From Leifsonia shinshuensis (lineage in GTDB: Bacteria > Actinomycetota > Actinomycetes > Actinomycetales > Microbacteriaceae): a stretch of DNA of 64,000 nt. This document shows positions 51,261-59,013 of the stretch, in pieces. The DNA lies in contig NZ_JAHHZQ010000003.1 of NCBI RefSeq assembly GCF_022606355.1, positions 372,001-436,000 on the forward strand, given 5' to 3'. A program made the position numbers and the translations under genes. The notes below the pieces were generated by a model that saw only the letters and a list, made by a program, of their open reading frames with translations, was not told the DNA's origin and did not search any database. Within the stretch, counting starts at the first letter, position 1. Every line of letters begins with the position of its first letter.

Positions 51261-51287
51261 AGCTTCAAGGCTCCGAGAGGAACGCGA

Positions 51288-53090
51288 ATGACGTCGTACG
51301 ACTCCTTCTCCGACGTGGAACTGATCGAGCTCGTCCGCGGCGGCGACAACGCGGCCTTCGGTGCGCTCTGGGAACGTCACTACCGCGCGGGCGCCGTGGT
51401 CGCGCGCTCGGCGACCTCCACGTCCGACCCGGAGGACGTCACCGCAGAGGCGTACGCCAAGATCCTCGCGGCGATCCGTTCGGGAGGCGGTCCGACCAGC
51501 GCGTTCCGGCCCTACCTCTTCACCACGATCCGCAACATCGCGACCTCCTGGGGGCGATCCCGGCGCGAGACGACGCTCGAGGACGCCGACGCGCTGGAGG
51601 ACCCGTCGTTCGACGAGGACGCGACCGTCGCGGCGCTCGACCGCTCGCTGACGGCTCGGGCCTTCCGCAGCCTCCCGAGCCGGTGGCAGGAGGTGCTCTG
51701 GTACAGCGAGGTCGAGGAGATGTCGCCCAAGGACATCGCGCCGCTGCTCGGGATGAGCGCGAGCGCAGTCGCCGCTCTCGCCTACCGCGCGCGGGAGGGT
51801 CTGCGGCAGGCGTGGATCCAGGCGCACCTCGCCACCGTGGCCGCCGACTCCGAACACCGCTGGACCATCGACCACCTCGGCGCCTACGCCAGGAAGAAGA
51901 CCACCAAACGCGAGACGGCCAGGATCGACGCCCACCTCGCCGACTGCGCCCGCTGCAGCATCGTCGCGGCGGAGGCGGAGGAGGTGGGCTCGCGGCTCGG
52001 CCTCGTGCTGCTGCCGCTCGTCGCCGGCGTCGGCGCGGCCACCGCCTACACGGCGTGGATGCACGGCGGGACGGGCTCGACGGCTTACGCGCTCGGCCCG
52101 GACGGCGCGGCGGACCCGTCCGGGTCGTCCGTGTCGTCCGGGTCAGGGTCGGGAGGCGCTGCCGCGTCCACCTCCGCCTCGACCCGCTGGGCGTTCGGCG
52201 TCACGGCCGCGGCAATCGCGGCGGCCGTGACGGTGGGCTTCGTCATCGGGCCGGGGATCGCCGAGAGCCTCTTCGGCCGCGTCGCCACGCCCTCGGCGCA
52301 GGCCCCGGCGGAGGATCCGGCTCCCCCGGCAGCCCCGGCGCCCTCAGCCCCGGCACCGTCCGCCCCGGCACCGACGGCGCCGGCGGCGCCCCCTGTCCCG
52401 GCCGAGCCGGCTCCGGCCGCTCCCGTCTTCGACTCGGCGCCGGCCTCACCGGCGCCCGCCCGGCCGGCGACGCCTCCTGCCCCGGCACCTCCGACGACCC
52501 CCACGACACCGACGACACCGACGACACCGACAACTCCGACGACACCGACGACACCGACCCTGGCCGCGCCGGCCATCAGCGGGGTCGACACCGGCACGGG
52601 GCTGTACTCCGGCCTCCTCGCCCCGATCTTGTCCGGCACGGCCGAGCCGGGCGCGACCGTCACGCTCTTCGACCACGGCGTCCGGGTGGCGGAGGTCACG
52701 GCCGACCCCGCGGGCGTCTGGACCTCGACGGAGCTGACGGCCGTCCGTCCGGACTTCTCGATCACGGCGACGCAGACCGGGACGACGGGGACCACCGCGG
52801 GTGTCACCTCCCCCGCCTCCCCAGCGACCACGGGCACCGTGACGGTGCCCGAAGTGACGGCCTCCGGCGGCGTCGGCACCGTCTCCGTGCAGGTCCACGG
52901 GCTCGTCGGCGCGACGGTTCGCGTCTTCGCCGACGGCCACGCCTCCGGCTACACGTTCGTGCTCGACGAGCGCGGCGACGGCGCGGGCAACTACACCTCG
53001 ATCGTCGTCGGACCGCGACGGATCGGCGCGGCGTACGACGACGGACAGCGGCACGGACTGGTGGTCGATGTCCCGGTCATCGTCCAGTGA
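51288..53090 (+). CDS. ECF sigma factor fused to zinc anti-sigma motif, membrane segments and outer Ig-like domain
   Basis: 600 residues. Sigma region 2 (about 10-95, FGALWERHYRAGAVVARSATS, PEDVTAEAYAKILAAI) and region 4 (about 118-180, LPSRWQEVLWYSEVEEMSPKDIAPLLG) form a complete ECF factor. Then comes a ZAS-like zinc motif (His196, His216-x3-Cys220-x2-Cys223), as in anti-sigma factors. Hydrophobic stretches follow at about 237-258 and 301-322, then a Pro/Ala and PTT-repeat stalk and a C-terminal Ig-like domain (ILSGTAEPGATVTLFDHGVRV). The ATG at 51288 has GAGAGG upstream. The likely role is a one-protein membrane sensor that controls its own sigma domain. If both stretches cross the membrane, the tail would be cytosolic, so topology is open. 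Confidence 0.85.
   Translation: MTSYDSFSDVELIELVRGGDNAAFGALWERHYRAGAVVARSATSTSDPEDVTAEAYAKILAAIRSGGGPTSAFRPYLFTTIRNIATSWGRSRRETTLEDADALEDPSFDEDATVAALDRSLTARAFRSLPSRWQEVLWYSEVEEMSPKDIAPLLGMSASAVAALAYRAREGLRQAWIQAHLATVAADSEHRWTIDHLGAYARKKTTKRETARIDAHLADCARCSIVAAEAEEVGSRLGLVLLPLVAGVGAATAYTAWMHGGTGSTAYALGPDGAADPSGSSVSSGSGSGGAAASTSASTRWAFGVTAAAIAAAVTVGFVIGPGIAESLFGRVATPSAQAPAEDPAPPAAPAPSAPAPSAPAPTAPAAPPVPAEPAPAAPVFDSAPASPAPARPATPPAPAPPTTPTTPTTPTTPTTPTTPTTPTLAAPAISGVDTGTGLYSGLLAPILSGTAEPGATVTLFDHGVRVAEVTADPAGVWTSTELTAVRPDFSITATQTGTTGTTAGVTSPASPATTGTVTVPEVTASGGVGTVSVQVHGLVGATVRVFADGHASGYTFVLDERGDGAGNYTSIVVGPRRIGAAYDDGQRHGLVVDVPVIVQ
52498..52560. repeat. 9-bp tandem repeat encoding PTT
   Basis: About six copies of ACGACACCG encode a PTT-repeat stalk in the sigma-fusion protein. 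Copy changes would lengthen or shorten the stalk in frame. Confidence 0.8.
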
Positions 53091-53274
53091 GGACCCCCGG
53101 AGCCGCTCCGTCGCTCGCCTCGGGGTGAAACCTGGGGCGAATCTGAGCAGTCCGCGTCATCGTTCGGGGTTCCACGCGTCTCTTCAACGACGTGCCTCGC
53201 GCTGATGACCCGAACCTCCGCGCGGGGCACGTCGAACGACACCCGACCCCGTCCCGCTTACCCGAAGAGAAACG
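53091..53274 (+). promoter_or_regulatory. Promoter and leader of the small protein gene
   Basis: CGCGTCAT (53153-53160) and CGTCTCTT (53177-53184) are 24 bp apart exactly as before the surface protein gene, with GAATC 14 bp upstream and CGCTTACCCGAA (53255-53266) next to the start. A GTTCGGGGT/ACCCGAAC inverted repeat (53162-53215) takes the same position as the longer one in the other leader. Confidence 0.6.
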
Positions 53275-53598
53275 ATGTCGACCTCTGCCCCCTCGACCGC
53301 GCTCCCGAACCCGCCGAGAACCCACCTCCACCACTCGCCCCTCCCCCGTCTCCACCGCCTGCACGCCGAAACCACGGCATCTCCCGTCGAGCTGACCGCG
53401 CGGTTCCTGATCGCGCTCGTCGGAACGGACGTGCTGGCGTCGATGCCCGCGAACCGCGCCGCCCTCTCCGACCTCCTCGACCTGGAGGTCACCGAGCACG
53501 GCTACCGCCTGCTGGTCGCCCCGATGGTCGGCGGGGGTCGTCCGACGCCCGACGCGGTCGTCGCGCACACCGGGTGGTGGTTCAGGCAGCTGCCGTGA
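53275..53598 (+). CDS. Small hypothetical protein linked to the sigma-factor locus
   Basis: 107 residues, no family recognised. A Pro/His-rich N-terminus (HLHHSPLPRLHRLHAETT) is followed by a compact part (VELTARFLIALVGTDVLASMPANRAALSDLLDLEVTEHGYRLL). There is no signal peptide or membrane helix. It follows the ECF fusion gene and shares promoter and leader elements with the surface protein gene, so it is a probable target of that sigma factor. Confidence 0.65.
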   Translation: MSTSAPSTALPNPPRTHLHHSPLPRLHRLHAETTASPVELTARFLIALVGTDVLASMPANRAALSDLLDLEVTEHGYRLLVAPMVGGGRPTPDAVVAHTGWWFRQLP

Positions 53599-53649
53599 GC
53601 CGTCCCCGCCGTGGTATGGCGAGCTGCGACCGTGACGGCCGCGGCGTGG

Positions 53650-54105
53650 TCAGCCGGCCGTGACGCTGACGCTCCAGGTGACACCGAAGCGGTCGGTGAG
53701 CATCCCGAACCCGGCACTCCACGCGGAGGCCGCCAGCTGCTCGACGATCACCGCGCCAGCGGCGAGGGCGGCCCAGTACGCCTGGAGCTCATCGAGGGTG
53801 TCCGCGCCGATCGAGACGAACAGGGCCTGATCGGTGATCGTGACGTTGTTCTCGCGGCGCGTCGAACCGCCGCCGGCGATCCCGCCCTCGCTCCGGCCGG
53901 GGATGTCGTAGGCCATCAGCCTGAACCCGTTCTCGGCGGCGACGAGACCGAACACGATCCGGTCGGCGCCGGGAACATCGGCCGGCATCCCGGCGTCGGC
54001 GTAGGTGGTGGCGACGAGGTGGCCGCCGAAGACGGACTGGTAGAACTCCAGCGCAGCGCGCGCGTCACCGCGGAAGTTGAGGTGGGGTGTGGTCTGAATG
54101 GTCAT
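53650..54105 (-). CDS. VOC family protein (PhnB-like)
   Basis: 151 residues with the PhnB/DUF3992-like pattern TPHLNFRGDARAALEFYQSVFGG, FRLMAYDIPG and the C-terminal FGMLTDRFGVTWSVSV. The usual metal ligands of catalytic glyoxalases are partly absent. The ATG at 54103-54105 follows GAGGAGC. It is divergent from a WYL-type regulator, the common layout for this family, so that regulator probably controls it. Confidence 0.92.
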   Translation of the reverse strand: MTIQTTPHLNFRGDARAALEFYQSVFGGHLVATTYADAGMPADVPGADRIVFGLVAAENGFRLMAYDIPGRSEGGIAGGGSTRRENNVTITDQALFVSIGADTLDELQAYWAALAAGAVIVEQLAASAWSAGFGMLTDRFGVTWSVSVTAG

Positions 54106-54204
54106 CTGAGCTCCTCGGTCGGAGTCGGCCCGATCGGCCGACAGCTCCACGATCCCCTCCATGTAGGTCGGTTTCTGTCCTAGACCTCCTCTAGCCTGGG
54201 ACGC

Positions 54205-55230
54205 ATGACGACGACCTCCCGGCTGCTCGGCCTGCTGTCGCTGCTGCAGACTCGGCGCGAGTGGCCGGGCCCGGTGCTGGCGTCGCGGTTGGAGGTCAGC
54301 GACCGGACGGTCCGCCGCGACATCGACCGCCTGCGGGAGCTGGGGTACACCATCGAGGCCACGATGGGGCCGGACGGAGGCTACCGGCTGGCCGCGGGCA
54401 GCGAGCTGCCACCGCTGCTCTTCGACGACGACCAGACCGTCGCCATCGCCGTCGCCCTGCGCACCGCGCCCGCGGCGGGAGCCGAGATCGCGGAGGCGGC
54501 GATGCGCGCCCTCGGCACCATCCGCCAGGTGATGCCCTCACGCCTACGGCACCGGCTCGACGCGCTCGAGGTCACCGCGGTCGGCCGCCCCGGCGACGCG
54601 GTGCCCGCGAGCCCTCCACTCGACCGGCTCGTCACGCTCTCCGACACGATCCGGGACCGGCAGGTCCTCCGCTTCGACTACGACGCCGCCACGGGCACCG
54701 GCGACGGCACAGGCACGGGCACCGGCACAGGCACCGGCACGGGCACCGACGCCGCCCGGGTTCCGACTCCCCCGCGCCGCGTCGAACCACACCACCTGGT
54801 CACCTCCCAGGGCCGCTGGTACCTCGTCGCGTGGGACCTCGACCGCGACGGTTGGCGCCTGTTCCGCGTCGACCGGATCCACCCGCGGATCCCCCACGGC
54901 CCGCGCTTCGCCCCGCGCACCGTGCCGGGAGGCGACGTCGACGCGTTCGTCTCGGCGCGCTTCCGCGGATCCGCGGTGGACGAGTGGCCGTGCCGCGGCA
55001 CCGTCGTCCTCCACCTGCCCGCGCGCGACGTCGTGCCGTTCGCCGGCGACGGCACGGTCGAGCCGATCGACGAGCACCGCTGCCGCCTCGAAGCCGGTTC
55101 CTGGTCGTGGGAGGCGCTGGCCGCGTCCTTCGGACGGTTCGGCGCCGCGATGGAGGTCGTCGGACCACCCGAGCTGGCCGCTGCGTTCGGGACGCTCGCG
55201 GAGCGGTATGCGGCGGGGCCTACCCGCTGA
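54205..55230 (+). CDS. WYL-domain transcriptional regulator
   Basis: 341 residues. N-terminal HTH_11 (LLGLLSLLQTRREWPGPVLASRLEVSDRTVRRDIDRLRELG), a WYL domain (RRVEPHHLVTSQGRWYLVAWDLDRDGWRLFRVDRI) and a C-terminal WCX extension. A Gly-Thr dipeptide run of about 10 repeats lies inside the WYL domain at about 165-182 and is encoded by a GGCACN microsatellite. WYL regulators sense nucleic acid or small ligands; here the divergent VOC gene is the obvious target. Confidence 0.92.
   Translation: MTTTSRLLGLLSLLQTRREWPGPVLASRLEVSDRTVRRDIDRLRELGYTIEATMGPDGGYRLAAGSELPPLLFDDDQTVAIAVALRTAPAAGAEIAEAAMRALGTIRQVMPSRLRHRLDALEVTAVGRPGDAVPASPPLDRLVTLSDTIRDRQVLRFDYDAATGTGDGTGTGTGTGTGTGTDAARVPTPPRRVEPHHLVTSQGRWYLVAWDLDRDGWRLFRVDRIHPRIPHGPRFAPRTVPGGDVDAFVSARFRGSAVDEWPCRGTVVLHLPARDVVPFAGDGTVEPIDEHRCRLEAGSWSWEALAASFGRFGAAMEVVGPPELAAAFGTLAERYAAGPTR
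54692..54750. repeat. GGCACN hexanucleotide microsatellite
   Basis: About nine in-frame copies of GGCACN encode alternating Gly-Thr in a loop of the WYL domain. Slippage would alter loop length without frameshift. Confidence 0.8.
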
Positions 55231-55236
55231 CGCTCC

Positions 55237-56496
55237 TCACACGTCCCGGTCGAACAGGTCCTCCCACGTCTCCCGCCGGATGACCGCCCGCGCCTCGCCG
55301 TCGCGCGCGAAGACCACGGGCGGCCGGCGGTAGCCGTTGTAGTTGTTCGCCATGGTGTGGGTGTACGCGCCGGTGGCCGGCACGGCGAGGAGGTCGCCGA
55401 CCCGGGCGGCGGGCAGCCGCAGCGGGTCGATGAGCACGTCCCCCGACTCGCAGTGCCGCCCGACCACCACGACGTCCTCCGCGTCCTCGTCGTTCAGGCG
55501 GCCGGCGAGCACGGCCTCGTAGCGCTGCCCGAACAGCGCGACCTCGAGGTTGTCGCCCATGCCGCCGTCGACCGCGACGAAGGTGCGCGCGTCGCGTTTC
55601 ACGGTGGTGACCGTGTAGAGGGTGGAGGCCGACCCGTTCACCAGGCTGCGGCCCGGCTCGATGATCAGCTCCGCGTCGGCCGGCAGGTGTTCGTCGGCCG
55701 CCGCGAGCAGGGCTTCGACGTACTCGTCGACCGAGGCGGGCCGGTCGGCGGTGGTGTAGCGGGCGCCGAGGCCGCCGCCGAGGTCGTACACCGGGAACGT
55801 GCCGAGGGCGGCCAGCGGTTCGACCGCGGCGGCGAGCTCCGCCGGATCCATGATCTGCGAGCCGACGTGGGCGTGCACCCCGCGCATCTCGAGCAGCGGG
55901 CTCTCCTCGATCCGGGCGATGAGACGGCGTGCCGCAGCGGCCGTCAGCCCGAACTTGGAGCCGACCTGACCGGTCTGCACGCTGGGGTGGGTGGACGATG
56001 CGACCTCGGGGACGACGCGGACGAGGACGCCCTGGACGCTCCCGGGTGCGACCAGCTGCTCGAGGCGGTCGACGTCGTCGGCGTTGTCCACGACGACGAG
56101 CCCGATGGCGGCCTCCACCGCGATCCGCAGCTCCTCCGTCGTCTTGGCGTTGCCGTGCATGACGACGAGCGCCGGGTCGACCCCGGCCCGCAGGGCGCTG
56201 AGGATCTCACCGCCGCCCGCGACGTCCAGGCCGAGCCCCTCCTCCACCATGACCCGCTGCACGGCGGTTGCAGGGAAGGCCTTCGGCGCGAAGACGACGC
56301 GCGCGTTCGGTCGGCGCGACGTGAGGGCCGTACGGTACTCGCAGGCCCTGGCACGGAGGGCGCCCTCGTCGACGACGATCGCGGGGGTGCCGAACTCCCG
56401 CGCGAGGTCGTCGACCCGGCAGCCTGCGATGACAAGCGTGCCGTCGGGATCGACGGTCGTTCCTTCGGGGAAGAGGTCGAGGAGGGGATGCGCCAT
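55237..56496 (-). CDS. lysA: Diaminopimelate decarboxylase
   Basis: 419 residues, PLP-dependent fold-type III enzyme that makes L-lysine from meso-diaminopimelate. Motifs: VVFAPKAFPA (PLP Lys), VHAHVGSQI, DLGGGLGARY, IIEPGRSLV, and the second-subunit HCESGDVL (catalytic Cys) with GAYTHTMANNYNGY. Length and motifs fit LysA well. Unlike many actinobacterial lysA genes it is not beside argS/hom; it is the last gene after a decarboxylase, a permease and a stress protein, so it may be a second copy serving that operon. Confidence 0.92.
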   Translation of the reverse strand: MAHPLLDLFPEGTTVDPDGTLVIAGCRVDDLAREFGTPAIVVDEGALRARACEYRTALTSRRPNARVVFAPKAFPATAVQRVMVEEGLGLDVAGGGEILSALRAGVDPALVVMHGNAKTTEELRIAVEAAIGLVVVDNADDVDRLEQLVAPGSVQGVLVRVVPEVASSTHPSVQTGQVGSKFGLTAAAARRLIARIEESPLLEMRGVHAHVGSQIMDPAELAAAVEPLAALGTFPVYDLGGGLGARYTTADRPASVDEYVEALLAAADEHLPADAELIIEPGRSLVNGSASTLYTVTTVKRDARTFVAVDGGMGDNLEVALFGQRYEAVLAGRLNDEDAEDVVVVGRHCESGDVLIDPLRLPAARVGDLLAVPATGAYTHTMANNYNGYRRPPVVFARDGEARAVIRRETWEDLFDRDV

Positions 56497-56565
56497 GGCT
56501 GGGCCTCTCGGTCTGATTCGGATCGGGCGGTCTGGTTCGGAACGGGCGGAACGGCGAAGGTCGTG

Positions 56566-57462
56566 TCAGCGTTCGGCGAGGCCGTGCGGGACGACGACGA
56601 CCGGCACGGGAGAGTGGCGGAGGATCTTGGCCGCGTGCGAGCCGAGGAACACCCGCGCGATCGGGCCGAGCGTGCTCGACCCGACGACCAGCACCTCGTC
56701 GGGCTCCCAGCCGATGTCCGCGATGGCGGCCTCCCACGACTCGCCTCGTCCCACGGCGACACCGGTGACCCCGGGTGCGCCCTCCAGCTCGGTCACCTGG
56801 CGCACCAGCGAGGCCGCGTGCTTCTCGACGTCGGCCGCCCAGGTGTCGGCGATGGCCTGGTCGGCGTCGAGACCGGCGCCCGACGTCCCGGAATCGCGGG
56901 GCACGACGGCGAAGGAGGCGACGCGCAGGTCGGCGCCCGCGGCCGCGGCCACTCCCGCCGCACCGAGCACGAGCGGCGTCGACGCACCGGTTCCGCGGTA
57001 GGCGGCGGTCACCCGGCTGACGCGCGAGCCCGCCTCCGTGCGGTAGCCGCGAGGCGCGATCGCGACGGGGACCGGCGACGCGTGCAGCAGCGTGTCGCTC
57101 GCGGACCCGAGCGCGATCCGCCCCGGCTGCCCGTCCACCGCCGAGCCGACCACGATCATCGACGCCTCGCGCTGCTCGGCGAGCTCCACGAGCCCGCGAC
57201 GGGCGGACGGCGCCTCGTGGAGCAGGTACTCCGCCGCGATGGACTCGCCGAGCACGGCCGCGGCGTAGTCGAGGGCTCCGTCGGCGTTGTCCCGCGTGTA
57301 GCCGCGCCACTCCGCGTCCGCGCCTCCGGCCGTGGACGGCCAGGCGGGCGGCACGACGGCGGCGACGATCAGGTCGGTGCCGGTCGAGCGTGCGAGCATC
57401 GCGGCCAGGTGCAGCGCGGACGCGGAGCGGTGGGCGGGGTCCACCCCGATGACGATGCTCAT
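56566..57462 (-). CDS. Universal stress protein, two tandem domains
   Basis: 298 residues with two Usp folds (about 1-142 and 150-298). Each ends in an ATP-binding loop: IVVGSAVDGQPGRIALGSASD and LVVGSSTLGPIARVFLGSHAAK, so both domains probably bind ATP. The first begins MSIVIGVDPAHRSASALHLA. Its start overlaps the permease stop. Usp proteins are often paired with amino acid permeases and may adjust transport. Confidence 0.93.
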   Translation of the reverse strand: MSIVIGVDPAHRSASALHLAAMLARSTGTDLIVAAVVPPAWPSTAGGADAEWRGYTRDNADGALDYAAAVLGESIAAEYLLHEAPSARRGLVELAEQREASMIVVGSAVDGQPGRIALGSASDTLLHASPVPVAIAPRGYRTEAGSRVSRVTAAYRGTGASTPLVLGAAGVAAAAGADLRVASFAVVPRDSGTSGAGLDADQAIADTWAADVEKHAASLVRQVTELEGAPGVTGVAVGRGESWEAAIADIGWEPDEVLVVGSSTLGPIARVFLGSHAAKILRHSPVPVVVVPHGLAER

Positions 57463-58955
57463 CTCCGGTTCGCCTTCCTGCGCTCTGCGGCCTCGCGGAT
57501 CTCGCTCTTGCTCGGCTGCGCGAAGTTGCTCGTGTACAGCGCCTCAGGCTCGACCGCCGGGGACCCGGTCTGCAGCGTGGAGTGCTTCCTGCCGTAGAAC
57601 CAGTAGAAGACCAGGAAGACGGCCGTCCAGATCAGGAACACGATGATCGTGATCGGGCGCAGCTGGGTGATGATCGCGATGCAGCCGGCGATCGACAGGA
57701 TCGGGATCGTCCAGCCGAGCGGCAGGCGGAAACCGCGCTCCAGCTCCGGCTCGCGCACGCGCAGGATGATGACCCCGAGCGACACCACGAGGAAGGCCAC
57801 GAGGGTGCCGATGCTCGTCATCTCGGCGAGGAAGTCGATCGGGACGACCGCGGCGAGGACGCTCGTGGCGATCATCACGATCACCGTGTTGCGCACCGGC
57901 GTCATCGACCGCGCGTTGACCTTCGCGAACACCTTCGGGATCATCCCGTCACGCGACATGGCGAACAGGATGCGCGTCTGCCCGTAGAGGCAGACCAGCG
58001 TCACGGAGAAGATCGAGATGATCGCGCCGATCGCGACGACGGTACCCGGCCAGCTGGAACCGACGATGTTCTGCAGGATCGCGGCGAGCCCGGCGTCCTG
58101 GTTCGCGAACTTCTGCGGCGACTGCGCGCCCAGGGCGGCGAGGCTGGTGGCGACGTAGAGCACGATGATGATGCCGAGCGCGAAGATGATCGCGAGCGGC
58201 AGGTTGCGCTTCGGGTTCTTCGCCTCCTCGCCGGCCGTCGACACCGCGTCGAGACCGACGAACGAGAAGAAGATGATCCCGGCGCCGCCGACGATGCCCG
58301 CGAATCCGGCCGGTGCGAAGTTGTGGAAGTGGTCGCTGTTCCACCCGGTGAAGGCGATCGCGCAGAAGAACAGGACGACGGCGATCTTGACGATCACCAT
58401 GATGCTGTTGACCGTCGTGGACTCCCGTGCGCCGCGCACGAGCAGCAGCGAGCACAGCACGATGACGATGACAGCGGGGATGTTGATGATGCCGCCCTGC
58501 TCCGGCGCCTGCGAGAGCTGCACGGGGAGCTGCCAGCCGAAGAGGTTCTGCAGCAGCTGATTGACGTACTGCGACCAGCCGACGGCGACGGCGGCCGTGG
58601 AGACGCCGTACTCGAGCAGGAGACACGCACCGACCGCCATCGCGGTACCCTCTCCGAGCGTCGCGTACGCGTACGAGTAGGTCGAGCCGGAGGCCGGGAC
58701 GGCGCCCGCCATCTCGGCGTAGCAGAGCGCGGTGAGCCCGGCCACGACACCGCCGATGACGAAGGACCAGATCACCGCGGGTCCGGCGACGGGGACCGCC
58801 TGGGACAGGATGAAGAAGATTCCCGTGCCGAGCGTCCCGCCGACCCCGATCATGGTGAGCGAGAAGAGGCCGATGCTGCGTTTCAGGTGCGCCTCTCCGG
58901 CCCCGGGAGGGGTCGTCGGCTTTCTGCGCAGCAGCTGCTGGGCGATTGTGGGCAT
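57459..58955 (-). CDS. APC family cationic amino acid permease
   Basis: 498 residues, 12 or more helices, CAT subfamily by pattern (SIGLFSLTMIGVGGTLGTGIFFILS, ALCYAEMAGAVPASGSTYSYAYATLGE, IIFFSFVGLDAVSTAGEEAKNP). It probably moves lysine, ornithine or arginine, or exchanges them for the diamine. It lies 58 bp after the decarboxylase gene and overlaps the stress protein gene. Confidence 0.92.
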   Translation of the reverse strand: MPTIAQQLLRRKPTTPPGAGEAHLKRSIGLFSLTMIGVGGTLGTGIFFILSQAVPVAGPAVIWSFVIGGVVAGLTALCYAEMAGAVPASGSTYSYAYATLGEGTAMAVGACLLLEYGVSTAAVAVGWSQYVNQLLQNLFGWQLPVQLSQAPEQGGIINIPAVIVIVLCSLLLVRGARESTTVNSIMVIVKIAVVLFFCAIAFTGWNSDHFHNFAPAGFAGIVGGAGIIFFSFVGLDAVSTAGEEAKNPKRNLPLAIIFALGIIIVLYVATSLAALGAQSPQKFANQDAGLAAILQNIVGSSWPGTVVAIGAIISIFSVTLVCLYGQTRILFAMSRDGMIPKVFAKVNARSMTPVRNTVIVMIATSVLAAVVPIDFLAEMTSIGTLVAFLVVSLGVIILRVREPELERGFRLPLGWTIPILSIAGCIAIITQLRPITIIVFLIWTAVFLVFYWFYGRKHSTLQTGSPAVEPEALYTSNFAQPSKSEIREAAERRKANRR

Positions 58956-59013
58956 GTACCAGTCTCCTTTGATTGGTGGGGGGTCTGCGAAATCCGTCGC
59001 CGGTCGGGCGTAG

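Noticed and set aside
51237-51287. GTG start for the sigma-fusion protein
   Set aside because: It falls in the loop of the intrinsic terminator; the ATG at 51288 has a ribosome site and begins right at sigma region 2.
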